From: Streptomyces alfalfae
GTDB lineage: Bacteria; Actinomycetota; Actinomycetes; Streptomycetales; Streptomycetaceae
Direction of reading: 5' to 3'
DNA: 64,000 bases
NCBI RefSeq assembly: GCF_004127445.1
Contig: NZ_QEXM01000015.1
Location: forward strand, 236,491 to 300,490
Shown here: piece by piece, positions 49,548 to 57,820 of the stretch
How positions within the stretch are numbered: position 1 is the stretch's first letter
Layout of the letters: each line of letters opens with the position of its first letter
Notes under the pieces: model-generated
Told to the model about the DNA's origin: nothing
Database searches by the model: none
Seen by the model: only the letters and a program-made list of their open reading frames with translations
Made by a program: the position numbers and the translations under genes

Positions 49548-51023
49548 TCACTCCACTGTGGAGAGCGGCTTCGCGATGTCCTCCAGTGAGCGGCGTTCCG
49601 CATTGACCGCCAGGGCCGCCGCCACCAGGCCCGCCGCGCACATCAGGCCCGCGCCGATCTGGAAGGCGAGGACCGTGTCGCCGACGACGCCCGACTCGGT
49701 CAGCTTCGCGAAGATCAGCGGGCCGCTGATGCCGCCTGCCGCGGTGCCGATCGCGTAGAAGAAGGCGATGGCCATGGCGCGGGTCTCCATGGGGAAGATC
49801 TCGGAGACCGTGAGGTAGGCGCTGCTCGCGCCCGCCGAGGCGAAGAACAGGACGACGCACCAGCAGGCCGTCAGGGTCGCCGCGCTCAGCGAGCCCCGGT
49901 CGAAGAGCCAGGCCGTGGCGAAGAGCAGGATGCCGGAGAGGAGGTACGTGGAGGAGATCATGATGCGGCGGCCCACCGTGTCGAAGAGCTTGCCGAGGAA
50001 GAGCGGGCCCAGGAAGTTACCGGCCGCGATGACGGCGAAGTAGTAGCCCGTGCTGCCCGAGGGCGTGTCGTAGAACTTGGTGAGGATCGCGCCGAAGCCG
50101 AAGGTGATGGCGTTGTAGAGGAACGCCTGGCCGACGAAGAGGGACAGGCCGAGCACCGCGCGCTTGGGGTAGTCGCGGAAGACCGTCCTGGCGATCAGGC
50201 CGAAGCCGATGCTCTTGCGCTGGTGGATGGTGATCTCCTGGCCGGGGGGTGGCAGGCGTTCGCCCTTCTCCTTCTCGATCTCCCGCTCCACCGACGTGAC
50301 CAGGGCGTCCGCCTCCTCGCCCCGGCCGTGGATGAACTGCCAGCGCGGGCTCTCCGGGACGTGGCGGCGGACGAGGAGGATCGCCAGGCCGAGGACGACG
50401 CCGAGGGCGAAGGTGAGCCGCCAGCCGAGGTCCTTGGGGAAGATGCTGGTGTTCAGCATGACGACGGAGAGCAGGGAGCCGCCGATCGCGCCCAGCCAGT
50501 AGCTGCCGTTGATGATCAGGTCCACGCGGCCGCGGTACTTGGACGGGATGAGTTCGTCGATGGCGGAGTTGATGGCCGCGTACTCGCCGCCGATGCCGAA
50601 ACCGGTGAGGAACCGGAAGACGAAGAACCACCAGGCGTCGAACGAGAGCGCGGTGAGCGCGGTGGCGGCGAGGTACACCGCGAGGGTGACCATGAAGAGC
50701 TTTTTTCGGCCGAACTTGTCCGTGAGGCGGCCGAAGAAGAGGGCGCCCGCGCAGGCCCCCGCCACATAGAGGGCTGCCGCGATGCCGGTGACCTGGGCGG
50801 AGCTGATCGCGAGGCCGCTGCCCTCCTCGGAGAGGCGGCTCGCGATGTTGCCGACGGTGGTCACTTCCAGGCCGTCCAGGATCCAGACGGTGCCGAGGCC
50901 GATGACGATCATCCAGTGCCAGCGCGACCAGGGCAGCCGGTCCAGACGGGCGGGCACGGCCGTGGTGACGGTGCCGGTGCCGCCCCGGTTCGGCGGCGGT
51001 GCGGGCGTGGACGACGCGGTCAT
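49548..51023 (-). CDS. MFS transporter, sugar or metabolite:proton symporter type
   Basis: A 491-residue transporter with 12 helices. The first half has [35 protein letters not shown] and PSKYRGR, the pattern of the metabolite:H+ and sugar-porter groups; the second half has FDTVGRRIM and [18 protein letters not shown] precedes the ATG. It converges with the other MFS gene. Solute unknown. Confidence 0.88.
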   Translation of the reverse strand: MTASSTPAPPPNRGGTGTVTTAVPARLDRLPWSRWHWMIVIGLGTVWILDGLEVTTVGNIASRLSEEGSGLAISSAQVTGIAAALYVAGACAGALFFGRLTDKFGRKKLFMVTLAVYLAATALTALSFDAWWFFVFRFLTGFGIGGEYAAINSAIDELIPSKYRGRVDLIINGSYWLGAIGGSLLSVVMLNTSIFPKDLGWRLTFALGVVLGLAILLVRRHVPESPRWQFIHGRGEEADALVTSVEREIEKEKGERLPPPGQEITIHQRKSIGFGLIARTVFRDYPKRAVLGLSLFVGQAFLYNAITFGFGAILTKFYDTPSGSTGYYFAVIAAGNFLGPLFLGKLFDTVGRRIMISSTYLLSGILLFATAWLFDRGSLSAATLTACWCVVLFFASAGASSAYLTVSEIFPMETRAMAIAFFYAIGTAAGGISGPLIFAKLTESGVVGDTVLAFQIGAGLMCAAGLVAAALAVNAERRSLEDIAKPLSTVE

Positions 51024-51102
51024 GGCGGGCGGCTCCTTCCGCTGCTCCCACGTCGCCGGCCCACGGCTCGGCGGGGTCCGGGCGACGGCTCTCTCGTCGT
51101 CG

Positions 51103-51115
51103 GGAGAACGTCTCC
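51103..51115. promoter_or_regulatory. Palindrome GGAGA-ACG-TCTCC upstream of MFS gene
   Basis: A perfect inverted repeat of 5-bp arms, 80-92 bases upstream of the MFS start on the minus strand. Short, so only a candidate operator. Confidence 0.3.
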
Positions 51116-51178
51116 AGAGTGCCCGGTGAACGCCCTCTCACGCGCGTCGGAGCCCGCCGGGCGGCCCCCCGGCCCCGC

Positions 51179-52549
51179 CTACGCCCCGGCGAGCCGCGAC
51201 ACCGTGTAGATCGCCAGGCCCGCCAGTGAGCCGACCACCGTGCCGTTGATCCGGATGAACTGCAGGTCGCGGCCGATGTGCGCCTCGATCTTCTTCGAGG
51301 TGTGCTCCGCGTCCCAGCCCGCCACCGTGTCGGTGATGAGCGAGGTGATCTCGTCGCGGTACGTCGTCACCACGTACACCGCGGCGCCCTCGACCCAGCC
51401 GTCGACCTTCCGCTGGAGCCGCCCGTCCTCGGCCATCCGCGCGCCGAGCGAGAGCAGCGAAGCCCGCACCCGCAGGCGCAGCTCGCTGCGCTCGTCCTCG
51501 GCGGCTGCCACGATCATCGCGCGCACGGACGACCAGGCCGAGGCGATCAGGTCCTGCACCTCGCCGCGCGCCAGGATCTCCCGCTTGAGACGCTCCACGC
51601 GGGCGCGGGTGTCGGAGTCGGACTGCAGGTCCGCGGCGAAGTCGGCGAGGAAGCGGTCGACGGCGCCGCGCGCGGGGTGCTCGGGCATGTCCCGCATCTC
51701 GGTGACGAAGCGCAGCAGTTCCTTGTAGACCCGCTCGCCGACCCGCTTGTCGACGAACCGCGGGGTCCAGCCGGGCGCGCCGCCCTGGACGGCGTCCATC
51801 ACGGATTCGCCGTGCTCGACCAGCCAGTCGTGCGCCCGTACGCAGACCAGGTCCACGACCCGCTTGTGGCCGCCGTCCGCGACGACCTTCTCCAGCATCC
51901 TGCCGACGCTCGGCGCGATCTCCCGCGCGTCGGCGCGGCGCGTGATGGCCTCGCCGACGACCGCCTGCACGTCGGAGTCGCGCAGCACGGTGAGGGCGCC
52001 CCGCAGCGCCGTCGCCAGTTCGGCGGTGACGCGGTCGGCGTGCGCGGGCTCGGCGAGCCAGGCGCCGAGGCGGCCCCCGATGCCGACGGCGTGCAGGCGG
52101 GTGCGCACGACGTCACCGGAGAGGAAGTTCTCCCCGACGAAATCCCCGAGCGAGGCGCCCAGTTGGTCCTTCTTGTTCGGGATGATCGCGGTGTGCGGGA
52201 TGGGCAGGCCGAGCGGGTGCCTGAAGAGGGCGCTCACCGCGAACCAGTCGGCGAGCGCGCCGACCATGCCCGCCTCGGCCGCCGCCGCGACATACCCCGC
52301 CCAGGCGCCGGCGCCGGAGTGCTGCGCCCACTTCGCCAGGACGTAGACCACCGCGACGAAAACGAGCAGGCCGGTGGCCGTCATCTTCATGCGGCGCACC
52401 CCGCGCCGCTTCTCCTCGTCGGCGGCGCTATAGGTGAAGCCGCCCCGGGTCGCAAAACCGCCCGGACCCGTTGCGCCGGCGGAGCGAGTGGGCCGCCCGC
52501 CGTCCCCCCTGTCCGGTTCCGTCGCTTCCTCCGCCTTTGTGCGGTTCAC
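51179..52549 (-). CDS. DUF445 family membrane protein
   Basis: A 456-residue protein. After an acidic and Gly-rich N-terminal stretch come a helix (TGLLVFVAVVYVLAKW), the AGMVGALADWFAVSALFRHPLGLPIPHTAIIP landmark (given as region), a long helical extracellular or periplasmic-side domain, and a C-terminal helix (NGTVVGSLAGLAIYTVSRL). The family has no agreed function. The gene is isolated. Confidence 0.88.
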   Translation of the reverse strand: MNRTKAEEATEPDRGDGGRPTRSAGATGPGGFATRGGFTYSAADEEKRRGVRRMKMTATGLLVFVAVVYVLAKWAQHSGAGAWAGYVAAAAEAGMVGALADWFAVSALFRHPLGLPIPHTAIIPNKKDQLGASLGDFVGENFLSGDVVRTRLHAVGIGGRLGAWLAEPAHADRVTAELATALRGALTVLRDSDVQAVVGEAITRRADAREIAPSVGRMLEKVVADGGHKRVVDLVCVRAHDWLVEHGESVMDAVQGGAPGWTPRFVDKRVGERVYKELLRFVTEMRDMPEHPARGAVDRFLADFAADLQSDSDTRARVERLKREILARGEVQDLIASAWSSVRAMIVAAAEDERSELRLRVRASLLSLGARMAEDGRLQRKVDGWVEGAAVYVVTTYRDEITSLITDTVAGWDAEHTSKKIEAHIGRDLQFIRINGTVVGSLAGLAIYTVSRLAGA

Positions 52550-52725
52550 TCACACCACCCGACCCGTCCGCCTCGTCCTCATCCGCATTGTCTCCGCGTC
52601 ATGTGTTCTTCGTCCCTTCCTGACCTACTCCTGGAACGAACGACAAGTTCCCGGCGTCTGGTAATGCGGAGGGGGGCACCGTCGGCCGCCTCACGGCCCA
52701 TGCCGCATCATGGGGTGATCACACC

Positions 52726-52741
52726 GGAGCCTCGGGGCTCC
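52726..52741 (+). other. Small hairpin in the leader of the SGNH gene
   Basis: GGAGCC-TCGG-GGCTCC (52726-52741), a 6-bp stem with a TCGG loop, 25 bases before the ATG. It may be a leader stem. Confidence 0.35.
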
Positions 52742-52766
52742 CCCTGCCCGAGGAGAAAGATCCCGC

Positions 52767-54089
52767 ATGACCAAGCGACACGGTTATGCCCTTCTCGCCG
52801 CGGTCCTCGCGGTCATAGTGGTGGTCTCCGCCGCCATATACGTCGGTGTCACGGGCGCCGGCGACGACTCGCGGGACACCATCAACGCCGGTGGACGCCA
52901 CCCGCGCAACTCCGCCGCACCCGCCTCTTCGGGCACCTGGGTCGGCTCCTGGTCCGCCTCCCCCGCCGGCGCCGAACCGCGCACCGAACGGAAGGGTTTC
53001 GCGGGCCGCTCCATCCGCAACGTCGTGCACACCAGCGTCGGCGGGGCCAGCGCCCGCATCACCCTCTCCAACCTGTACGGGGCCACGCCGCTCAGCATCA
53101 CGCACGCCTCCATCGCGGTGGCCTCCGCCACGAACGACCCGGCCGCCGCGGCCGGCACGCTGCGCCGCCTGACCTTCAACGGCAACACCTCGGTGATCAT
53201 CCCGCCGGGCGCCCAGGTGATGAGCGACGCGGCCAGGCTCCGCGTCCCGCACGACAGCGACCTCCTCGTCACCACGTACTCCCCCACCCCTTCGGGCCCG
53301 GTCACCTACCACCCCCACGCACGCCAGATCAGCTACGTGGCGGACGGCGACCACACCGAGGACCCGAACGCCGACGCGTACACCGAGCAGAGCCCGTTCT
53401 GGCGCTACCTCACCGCGGTGGACGTGCTGAGCAACGAGGCCGACGGCACCGTCGTCGTCCTCGGCGACTCCATCACCGACGGCATCTCCTCCACGATGGG
53501 CGCCAACCGCCGCTGGACCGACGTCCTCGCCGACCGCATGCGCGACGAGCCGGGCGCACCCCGCTACGGCGTGGTCAACCAGGGCATCAGCGGCAACCGC
53601 GTCCTCTCCGACGGCAACGGACAGCCCGCCGTGAACCCCAGCGGCCTCTCCCGCTTCGACCGCGACGTCCTCGACCGCACGGGCGTCAAGGCCGTCGTCA
53701 TCGCCCTCGGGGTCAACGACATCCTGCGCAACCCGCACCAGAACGACCCCGACCGCATCGTCGGGGGCCTGCGCGAGCTGACCCGCCAGGCGCACACCCG
53801 CGGCCTGCGCGTCGTCGGCGCGACGCTGATGCCCTTCGGCGGCCACCGGGGGTACGAGCCGGGCCTCGAAGCGGTCCGGCAGTCGGTGAACGAGCAGATC
53901 CGCTCCGGCGAGGTCTTCGACGACTTCGTCGACTTCGACCGCGCCCTGCGCGACCCGTACGACCCGCGCAGCCTGCGCGCCCAGTACGACTCCGGCGACC
54001 ACCTGCACCCGTCCGACGCGGGCTACCGCAAGATGGCGCAGACGTTCGACCTCGCGCACCTGAAGGGCTCGGCCGCGGCGGAGCTGTAA
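52767..54089 (+). CDS. Secreted SGNH/GDSL hydrolase
   Basis: A 440-residue exported esterase. A signal anchor (LLAAVLAVIVVVSAAIYVG) and linker are followed by an N-terminal beta domain and the SGNH core: GDSITDG (catalytic Ser), QGISGNR, ALGVNDI, and DHLHPSDAGY for the Asp and His. GAGGAG precedes the ATG. GGAAC at 52633 with CGTCTG 17 bases later resembles an ECF-type promoter, a weak inference. Likely deacetylates or hydrolyses an extracellular ester. Confidence 0.92.
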   Translation: MTKRHGYALLAAVLAVIVVVSAAIYVGVTGAGDDSRDTINAGGRHPRNSAAPASSGTWVGSWSASPAGAEPRTERKGFAGRSIRNVVHTSVGGASARITLSNLYGATPLSITHASIAVASATNDPAAAAGTLRRLTFNGNTSVIIPPGAQVMSDAARLRVPHDSDLLVTTYSPTPSGPVTYHPHARQISYVADGDHTEDPNADAYTEQSPFWRYLTAVDVLSNEADGTVVVLGDSITDGISSTMGANRRWTDVLADRMRDEPGAPRYGVVNQGISGNRVLSDGNGQPAVNPSGLSRFDRDVLDRTGVKAVVIALGVNDILRNPHQNDPDRIVGGLRELTRQAHTRGLRVVGATLMPFGGHRGYEPGLEAVRQSVNEQIRSGEVFDDFVDFDRALRDPYDPRSLRAQYDSGDHLHPSDAGYRKMAQTFDLAHLKGSAAAEL

Positions 54090-54095
54090 CCCGCG

Positions 54096-54122
54096 CCGCC
54101 GCCGGGCCCCTCCCGGCGGCGG
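54096..54122. terminator. Bidirectional terminator between SGNH and DUF1707 genes
   Basis: CCGCCGCCGGG (54096-54106) pairs perfectly with CCCGGCGGCGG (54112-54122) with a five-base loop, between convergent stops at 54089 and 54126. Confidence 0.75.
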
Positions 54123-54125
54123 ACC

Positions 54126-54980
54126 TCAGTCGCGCTCCCTGCGGCGCTCCCGCTGCCTCCGGTGCTCGTCCAGGATGTCCTCGTGTCCGCGCATCTGGAG
54201 CTCATGGCGCTCCTCGTGCTCGACGCGGTGCTGCTCGGAGCGCTCCCAGTGCGCCGCGCGGCGCCGCTCACGGCGTTCGAGACGCTCCAGGCGGCGCTCC
54301 TCCTTGATCCGCAGCTTCTCGGCCCTGCGCAGCTTCCGCTCGACGCCGACGCCGCCCATCAGCGCGTACCCCTTGACGACCACGCGCGGCGAGCCCGGGG
54401 TGCCGAGGCCGGTCGCCTCGTCGTCCACGCCGCCCATGATGCCGAAGCCCTTGACGGTGACGTTCAGTTCGGGCGGCACGATGACCTGCAGACCGCCCAT
54501 GATCGTGAAGCAGCGGATCTCCACGTCGCGGTCGGCGAAGTACGCCTCCCGCAGGTCGATCTCACCGCCGCCCCACATCGCGAACGCCGTGAACTGCCGC
54601 CCGATCGTCCAGCCGCCCTTGCGGCTGAACCCGCTCCAGAGCGCGAAGCCGCCGGTCGAGGTGGGTTCGCCGTCGACCATCCGCCGCGCCCAGTCGACCC
54701 CGGCCGGGTCGTCGTCGCCCACCTGCCGCTTCACCATCGACACCTTGGCCCCGTGCGAGGGCAGATCACTGGTGATCGGCTCCAGCTCGCCGTACGTACG
54801 GGCCTTGTACGTGGCGTCGAGCCGCTCCTCGAACTCCGTCATGTCCAGACGGCCCTCGGCCATCGCGTCCCTGAGTTGCTCGGCGACCCGCTCGCGGTCG
54901 GCGTCGGAGGCCCGCAGATCGGGCAGTCGGGGCCCTGCGGGCTCGTGGGGTGTCCCCCCGGACGATGCAGCGTCACTCAT
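54126..54980 (-). CDS. DUF1707 protein with LiaF-like C-terminal domain
   Basis: A 284-residue protein. The N-terminal DUF1707 domain (DLRASDADRERVAEQLRDAMAEGRLDMTEFEERL, landmark region) is followed by a LiaF/cell-wall-active antibiotic response type beta domain with repeated GG motifs (FTIMGGLQVIV, FGIMGGVDDEA, YALMGGVGVE). The last 80 residues are a highly charged Arg/Glu helix, probably a coiled coil. It ends the ABC-2 exporter operon, ten bases after the ATPase gene, suggesting envelope stress or export control. Confidence 0.85.
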   Translation of the reverse strand: MSDAASSGGTPHEPAGPRLPDLRASDADRERVAEQLRDAMAEGRLDMTEFEERLDATYKARTYGELEPITSDLPSHGAKVSMVKRQVGDDDPAGVDWARRMVDGEPTSTGGFALWSGFSRKGGWTIGRQFTAFAMWGGGEIDLREAYFADRDVEIRCFTIMGGLQVIVPPELNVTVKGFGIMGGVDDEATGLGTPGSPRVVVKGYALMGGVGVERKLRRAEKLRIKEERRLERLERRERRRAAHWERSEQHRVEHEERHELQMRGHEDILDEHRRQRERRRERD

Positions 54981-54990
54981 GGTGTGCAGC

Positions 54991-55971
54991 CTACGAGTTC
55001 GTCTTCTCCGCGTACATCTTGGCGATGACCGCTTCGATGTCCGGCTCCCTGACCGACAGATCGGCCAGCGGGTACTCCGCCGCGATCCGCGCGACGAGCG
55101 GAGCCGCCGACTCCGCGGCGGGGAACGCGAGCCACTGCCGCGGCCCCTCCACCCTCACCACCCGCGCCGAACCGGCGTCGATCGGCGGAAGCTCCCGCTC
55201 CAGGTCCACTACGAGGGTGCGCTCGCTCTCCCCCACCTCGTGCAGCCCGGCGAGCGCGCCGTCGTACATCAGGCGCCCGTGGTCGATGACCATCACCCGG
55301 CGGCACAGCTGCTCGATGTCGGTGAGGTCGTGTGTGGTGAGCAGGACCGTCGTGCCGGACTCGGCGTTCAGGTCCCGCAGGAACCCCCGCACCTTCGCCT
55401 TGCTGACGACGTCGAGGCCGATCGTCGGCTCGTCCAGGTAGAGCACCTCCGGGTCGTGCAGGAGCGCCGCCGCGATGTCGCCGCGCATCCGCTGCCCAAG
55501 CGAGAGCTGCCGCACGGGGACGTCGAGGAGGGCGCCGAGTTCGAGGAGTTCCACGCACCGGTCGAGGTTCTCGCGGAAGCGGGCGTCGGGGATGCGGTAC
55601 ATGCGGTGCATCAGGCGGTAGGAGTCGATCAGCGGCAGGTCCCACCAGAGCGTGGTGCGCTGCCCGAAGACCACGCCGATCCGGCGGGCGAGGCGGGTCC
55701 GCTCGCGGGAGGGATCGATCCCGGCGACGCGCAGCCGCCCGCCGCTCGGGGTGAGGATGCCGGTCAGCATCTTGATCGTCGTCGACTTCCCGGCGCCGTT
55801 CGGCCCGATGTAGCCGACCATCTCCCCGCGCGGCACCGTGAACGAGATCCCGTCGACGGCCCGCACCTGCCGCCGCTCGCGCCGCAGGAACCCCGTCTTC
55901 TTGCGGACGTCGAAGACCTTCTCGACGCCGTCGAGAACGATCAGGTTCTCCGGCCCTGCTGTCTCTGCCAC
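54991..55971 (-). CDS. ABC-2 exporter ATP-binding protein
   Basis: A 326-residue ABC ATPase of the DrrA-like type: Walker A GPNGAGKST, Q-loop VFGQRTTLWWDLP, signature LSLGQRMRG, Walker B VLYLDEPTIGLD and switch LTTHDLTDIEQ. A C-terminal regulatory extension of about 80 residues follows. It starts six bases after the upstream permease stop. With the two permeases it forms an exporter; substrate unknown. Confidence 0.9.
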   Translation of the reverse strand: MAETAGPENLIVLDGVEKVFDVRKKTGFLRRERRQVRAVDGISFTVPRGEMVGYIGPNGAGKSTTIKMLTGILTPSGGRLRVAGIDPSRERTRLARRIGVVFGQRTTLWWDLPLIDSYRLMHRMYRIPDARFRENLDRCVELLELGALLDVPVRQLSLGQRMRGDIAAALLHDPEVLYLDEPTIGLDVVSKAKVRGFLRDLNAESGTTVLLTTHDLTDIEQLCRRVMVIDHGRLMYDGALAGLHEVGESERTLVVDLERELPPIDAGSARVVRVEGPRQWLAFPAAESAAPLVARIAAEYPLADLSVREPDIEAVIAKMYAEKTNS

Positions 55972-55977
55972 CGCGGT

Positions 55978-56817
55978 TCAGCTCCCTGTGCTGCGATACG
56001 AACGAAGACCCGAGCGCCACACCAGACCCGCGAGCCCCAGACAGGCCGCGGCCACCGCCGGCGGCGTGAAAGCCACCCACTCCGGCAGGTCCAGCGGATA
56101 GGGCCGCCCCAGGACGTACAGCGCGGGCAGCCAGTTCACGAAGGCCAGCGGCAGGATGAAGGTGACGCCGCGCACCAGGTCCTTGGCGAAGACGGTCGGC
56201 GGGTACTGGAGCAGCGTGGTGCCCCCGTAGGTGAAGGCGTTCTGCACCTCGGCCGCGTCCTGCGCGAGGAACTGGAAGGCGCCGCCCGCCACGAACAGGG
56301 CCGCGAAGATGGCGGCGCCGCAGAGCAGCATCAGCGGGACCATCGCCGCCTTCAGCGGCGTCCAGTCGACGTCCGCGGCCACGAGCGCGTACACGAGGAC
56401 GAGCGAGCCCTGCGTCAGGCGCCCGATCCTGTGCAGCCCGAAGCGGTCGGCGGCGACCTGGGCGATGACCGGGGCGGGCCGCACCAGCAGCGTGTCCAGC
56501 GTGCCGTCGCGCACCCGCCTGCCGAGCCGGTCCATCGAGCCCATGGCGAGGTCCGCGAAGCCGAACGCCGTGCACGAGACCCCGTACAGGAAGGCGATCT
56601 CGGACAGGGAGTAGCCGCCGAGCCGGTCCACCTGGGAGAACATCAGCAGGATCGCCGCGAAGTCGAAGGCGGTCACCGCGAAGTTGCCGAACGCGGTCAT
56701 CGCGAAGGACACGCGGTAGGCCATCAGGGAGCGGATCCACATGGCGGAGATCAGCAGATAGGCCCGCAGCCCCTCACGCAGCCGCGACGGCTCCGACGCC
56801 CGCGAGGTCTCAGCCAC
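55978..56817 (-). CDS. ABC-2 type permease (subunit 1)
   Basis: A 279-residue membrane protein of the ABC-2 superfamily (DUF990-like) with six hydrophobic segments. The loop SMDRLGRRVRDGTLDTLLVRPAP (landmark region) is the coupling region also seen in subunit 2. Its start overlaps the end of subunit 2 by eight bases. Confidence 0.85.
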   Translation of the reverse strand: MAETSRASEPSRLREGLRAYLLISAMWIRSLMAYRVSFAMTAFGNFAVTAFDFAAILLMFSQVDRLGGYSLSEIAFLYGVSCTAFGFADLAMGSMDRLGRRVRDGTLDTLLVRPAPVIAQVAADRFGLHRIGRLTQGSLVLVYALVAADVDWTPLKAAMVPLMLLCGAAIFAALFVAGGAFQFLAQDAAEVQNAFTYGGTTLLQYPPTVFAKDLVRGVTFILPLAFVNWLPALYVLGRPYPLDLPEWVAFTPPAVAAACLGLAGLVWRSGLRSYRSTGS

Positions 56818-57631
56818 CCTGGACCACCACCCGGCGCGTCGCGACCGCCTGGAGCAGCCGTCCGGCCGCGAACAGCGCCACCGCCCAGCCGAGCTGGAAG
56901 GCGTACGTGCCGAGCAGGTCCGCGCCGCCGACCGTGCCGAGGAAGACGTCGGCGGGGAGCTGGAGCAGCGCCGACCAGGGCAGCGCGCGGGCGATCTCGC
57001 CGAGCACCCCGGGGAAGACGTTCAGCGGCAGCAGCATCCCGGAGAAGAAGGTGCCCGCCAGCATCGCCACCTGCGTCACGCCCGCCCCGTCCATCAGCCA
57101 GAACGCGGAGAGCGCCACCAGGAAGCGGATCGCGAAGCTGACCAGGACGCCGAGCGCGACCGCCACCGCGAACGCCAGCCAGCGCAGCGGCTCCGTGGGC
57201 AGCGCCAGGTCGAAGACCAGCGCGCCGACGGCCATCGGCGCCACACCGCGCCCGAGGAGCTGGAACAGGCCCCGGCCCGCGTCGGTCGCCAGCCACCACG
57301 CCTGGAGGTCGGCGGGGCGGTACAGGTCGACGGCGATGTCGCCGGTGCGGATGCGCTCGATCAGCTCCGCCTCGAAGCCGCCGCCCATCAGCGCCATCAC
57401 CGTGAGCAGCGCCTGCCCCAGCCACACGTACGTGACCGCCTGCGCCTGGTCGTATCCGCCGAGCCCCGGCCGCTCGTCCCAGAGCGCGATGTAGGTGTAC
57501 GCCAGGATCAGCCCGAAGACCGTGTTGGTGAACACCCCCGCCGCCGTGGCGATCCGATACGTGGCGTATCTGCGGAAGGCCGATTGCGCGACGGCGGCGT
57601 ACAAACGGAACCGTCCTGTACGCACGTGCAT
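56810..57631 (-). CDS. ABC-2 type permease (subunit 2)
   Basis: A 273-residue ABC-2 permease beginning MHVRTGRFRLYAAVAQSAF; a GTG at 57625 with GGAAGG at better spacing is an alternative start. Six hydrophobic segments; the coupling loop is ELIERIRTGDIAVDLYRPADL. It is first in the operon permease-permease-ATPase-DUF1707. No regulator is adjacent. Confidence 0.85.
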   Translation of the reverse strand: MHVRTGRFRLYAAVAQSAFRRYATYRIATAAGVFTNTVFGLILAYTYIALWDERPGLGGYDQAQAVTYVWLGQALLTVMALMGGGFEAELIERIRTGDIAVDLYRPADLQAWWLATDAGRGLFQLLGRGVAPMAVGALVFDLALPTEPLRWLAFAVAVALGVLVSFAIRFLVALSAFWLMDGAGVTQVAMLAGTFFSGMLLPLNVFPGVLGEIARALPWSALLQLPADVFLGTVGGADLLGTYAFQLGWAVALFAAGRLLQAVATRRVVVQGG

Positions 57632-57820
57632 CCCTTCCACCGTGAGCCTCGCCCCGAAACGGAGCAAAGCCCAGGATCGTAGTGTGGGGGAGACCACGCG
57701 TGCCAGGCATTTTCGGGTACCAGGGCGCGTGCCTTGGTCACCGGCGGGTGTGACGGCAGTGTGCAATGGGGTGTACGAGGCGTACTGGACGTACGACGCT
57801 AACCGGGAGTTCCGCGAGAC

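Noticed and set aside
51278..54307. Long plus-strand frame across DUF445 and the SGNH gene
   Set aside because: It is out of frame with the SGNH gene, whose GDSITDG and DHLHPSDAGY motifs fix the real frame.
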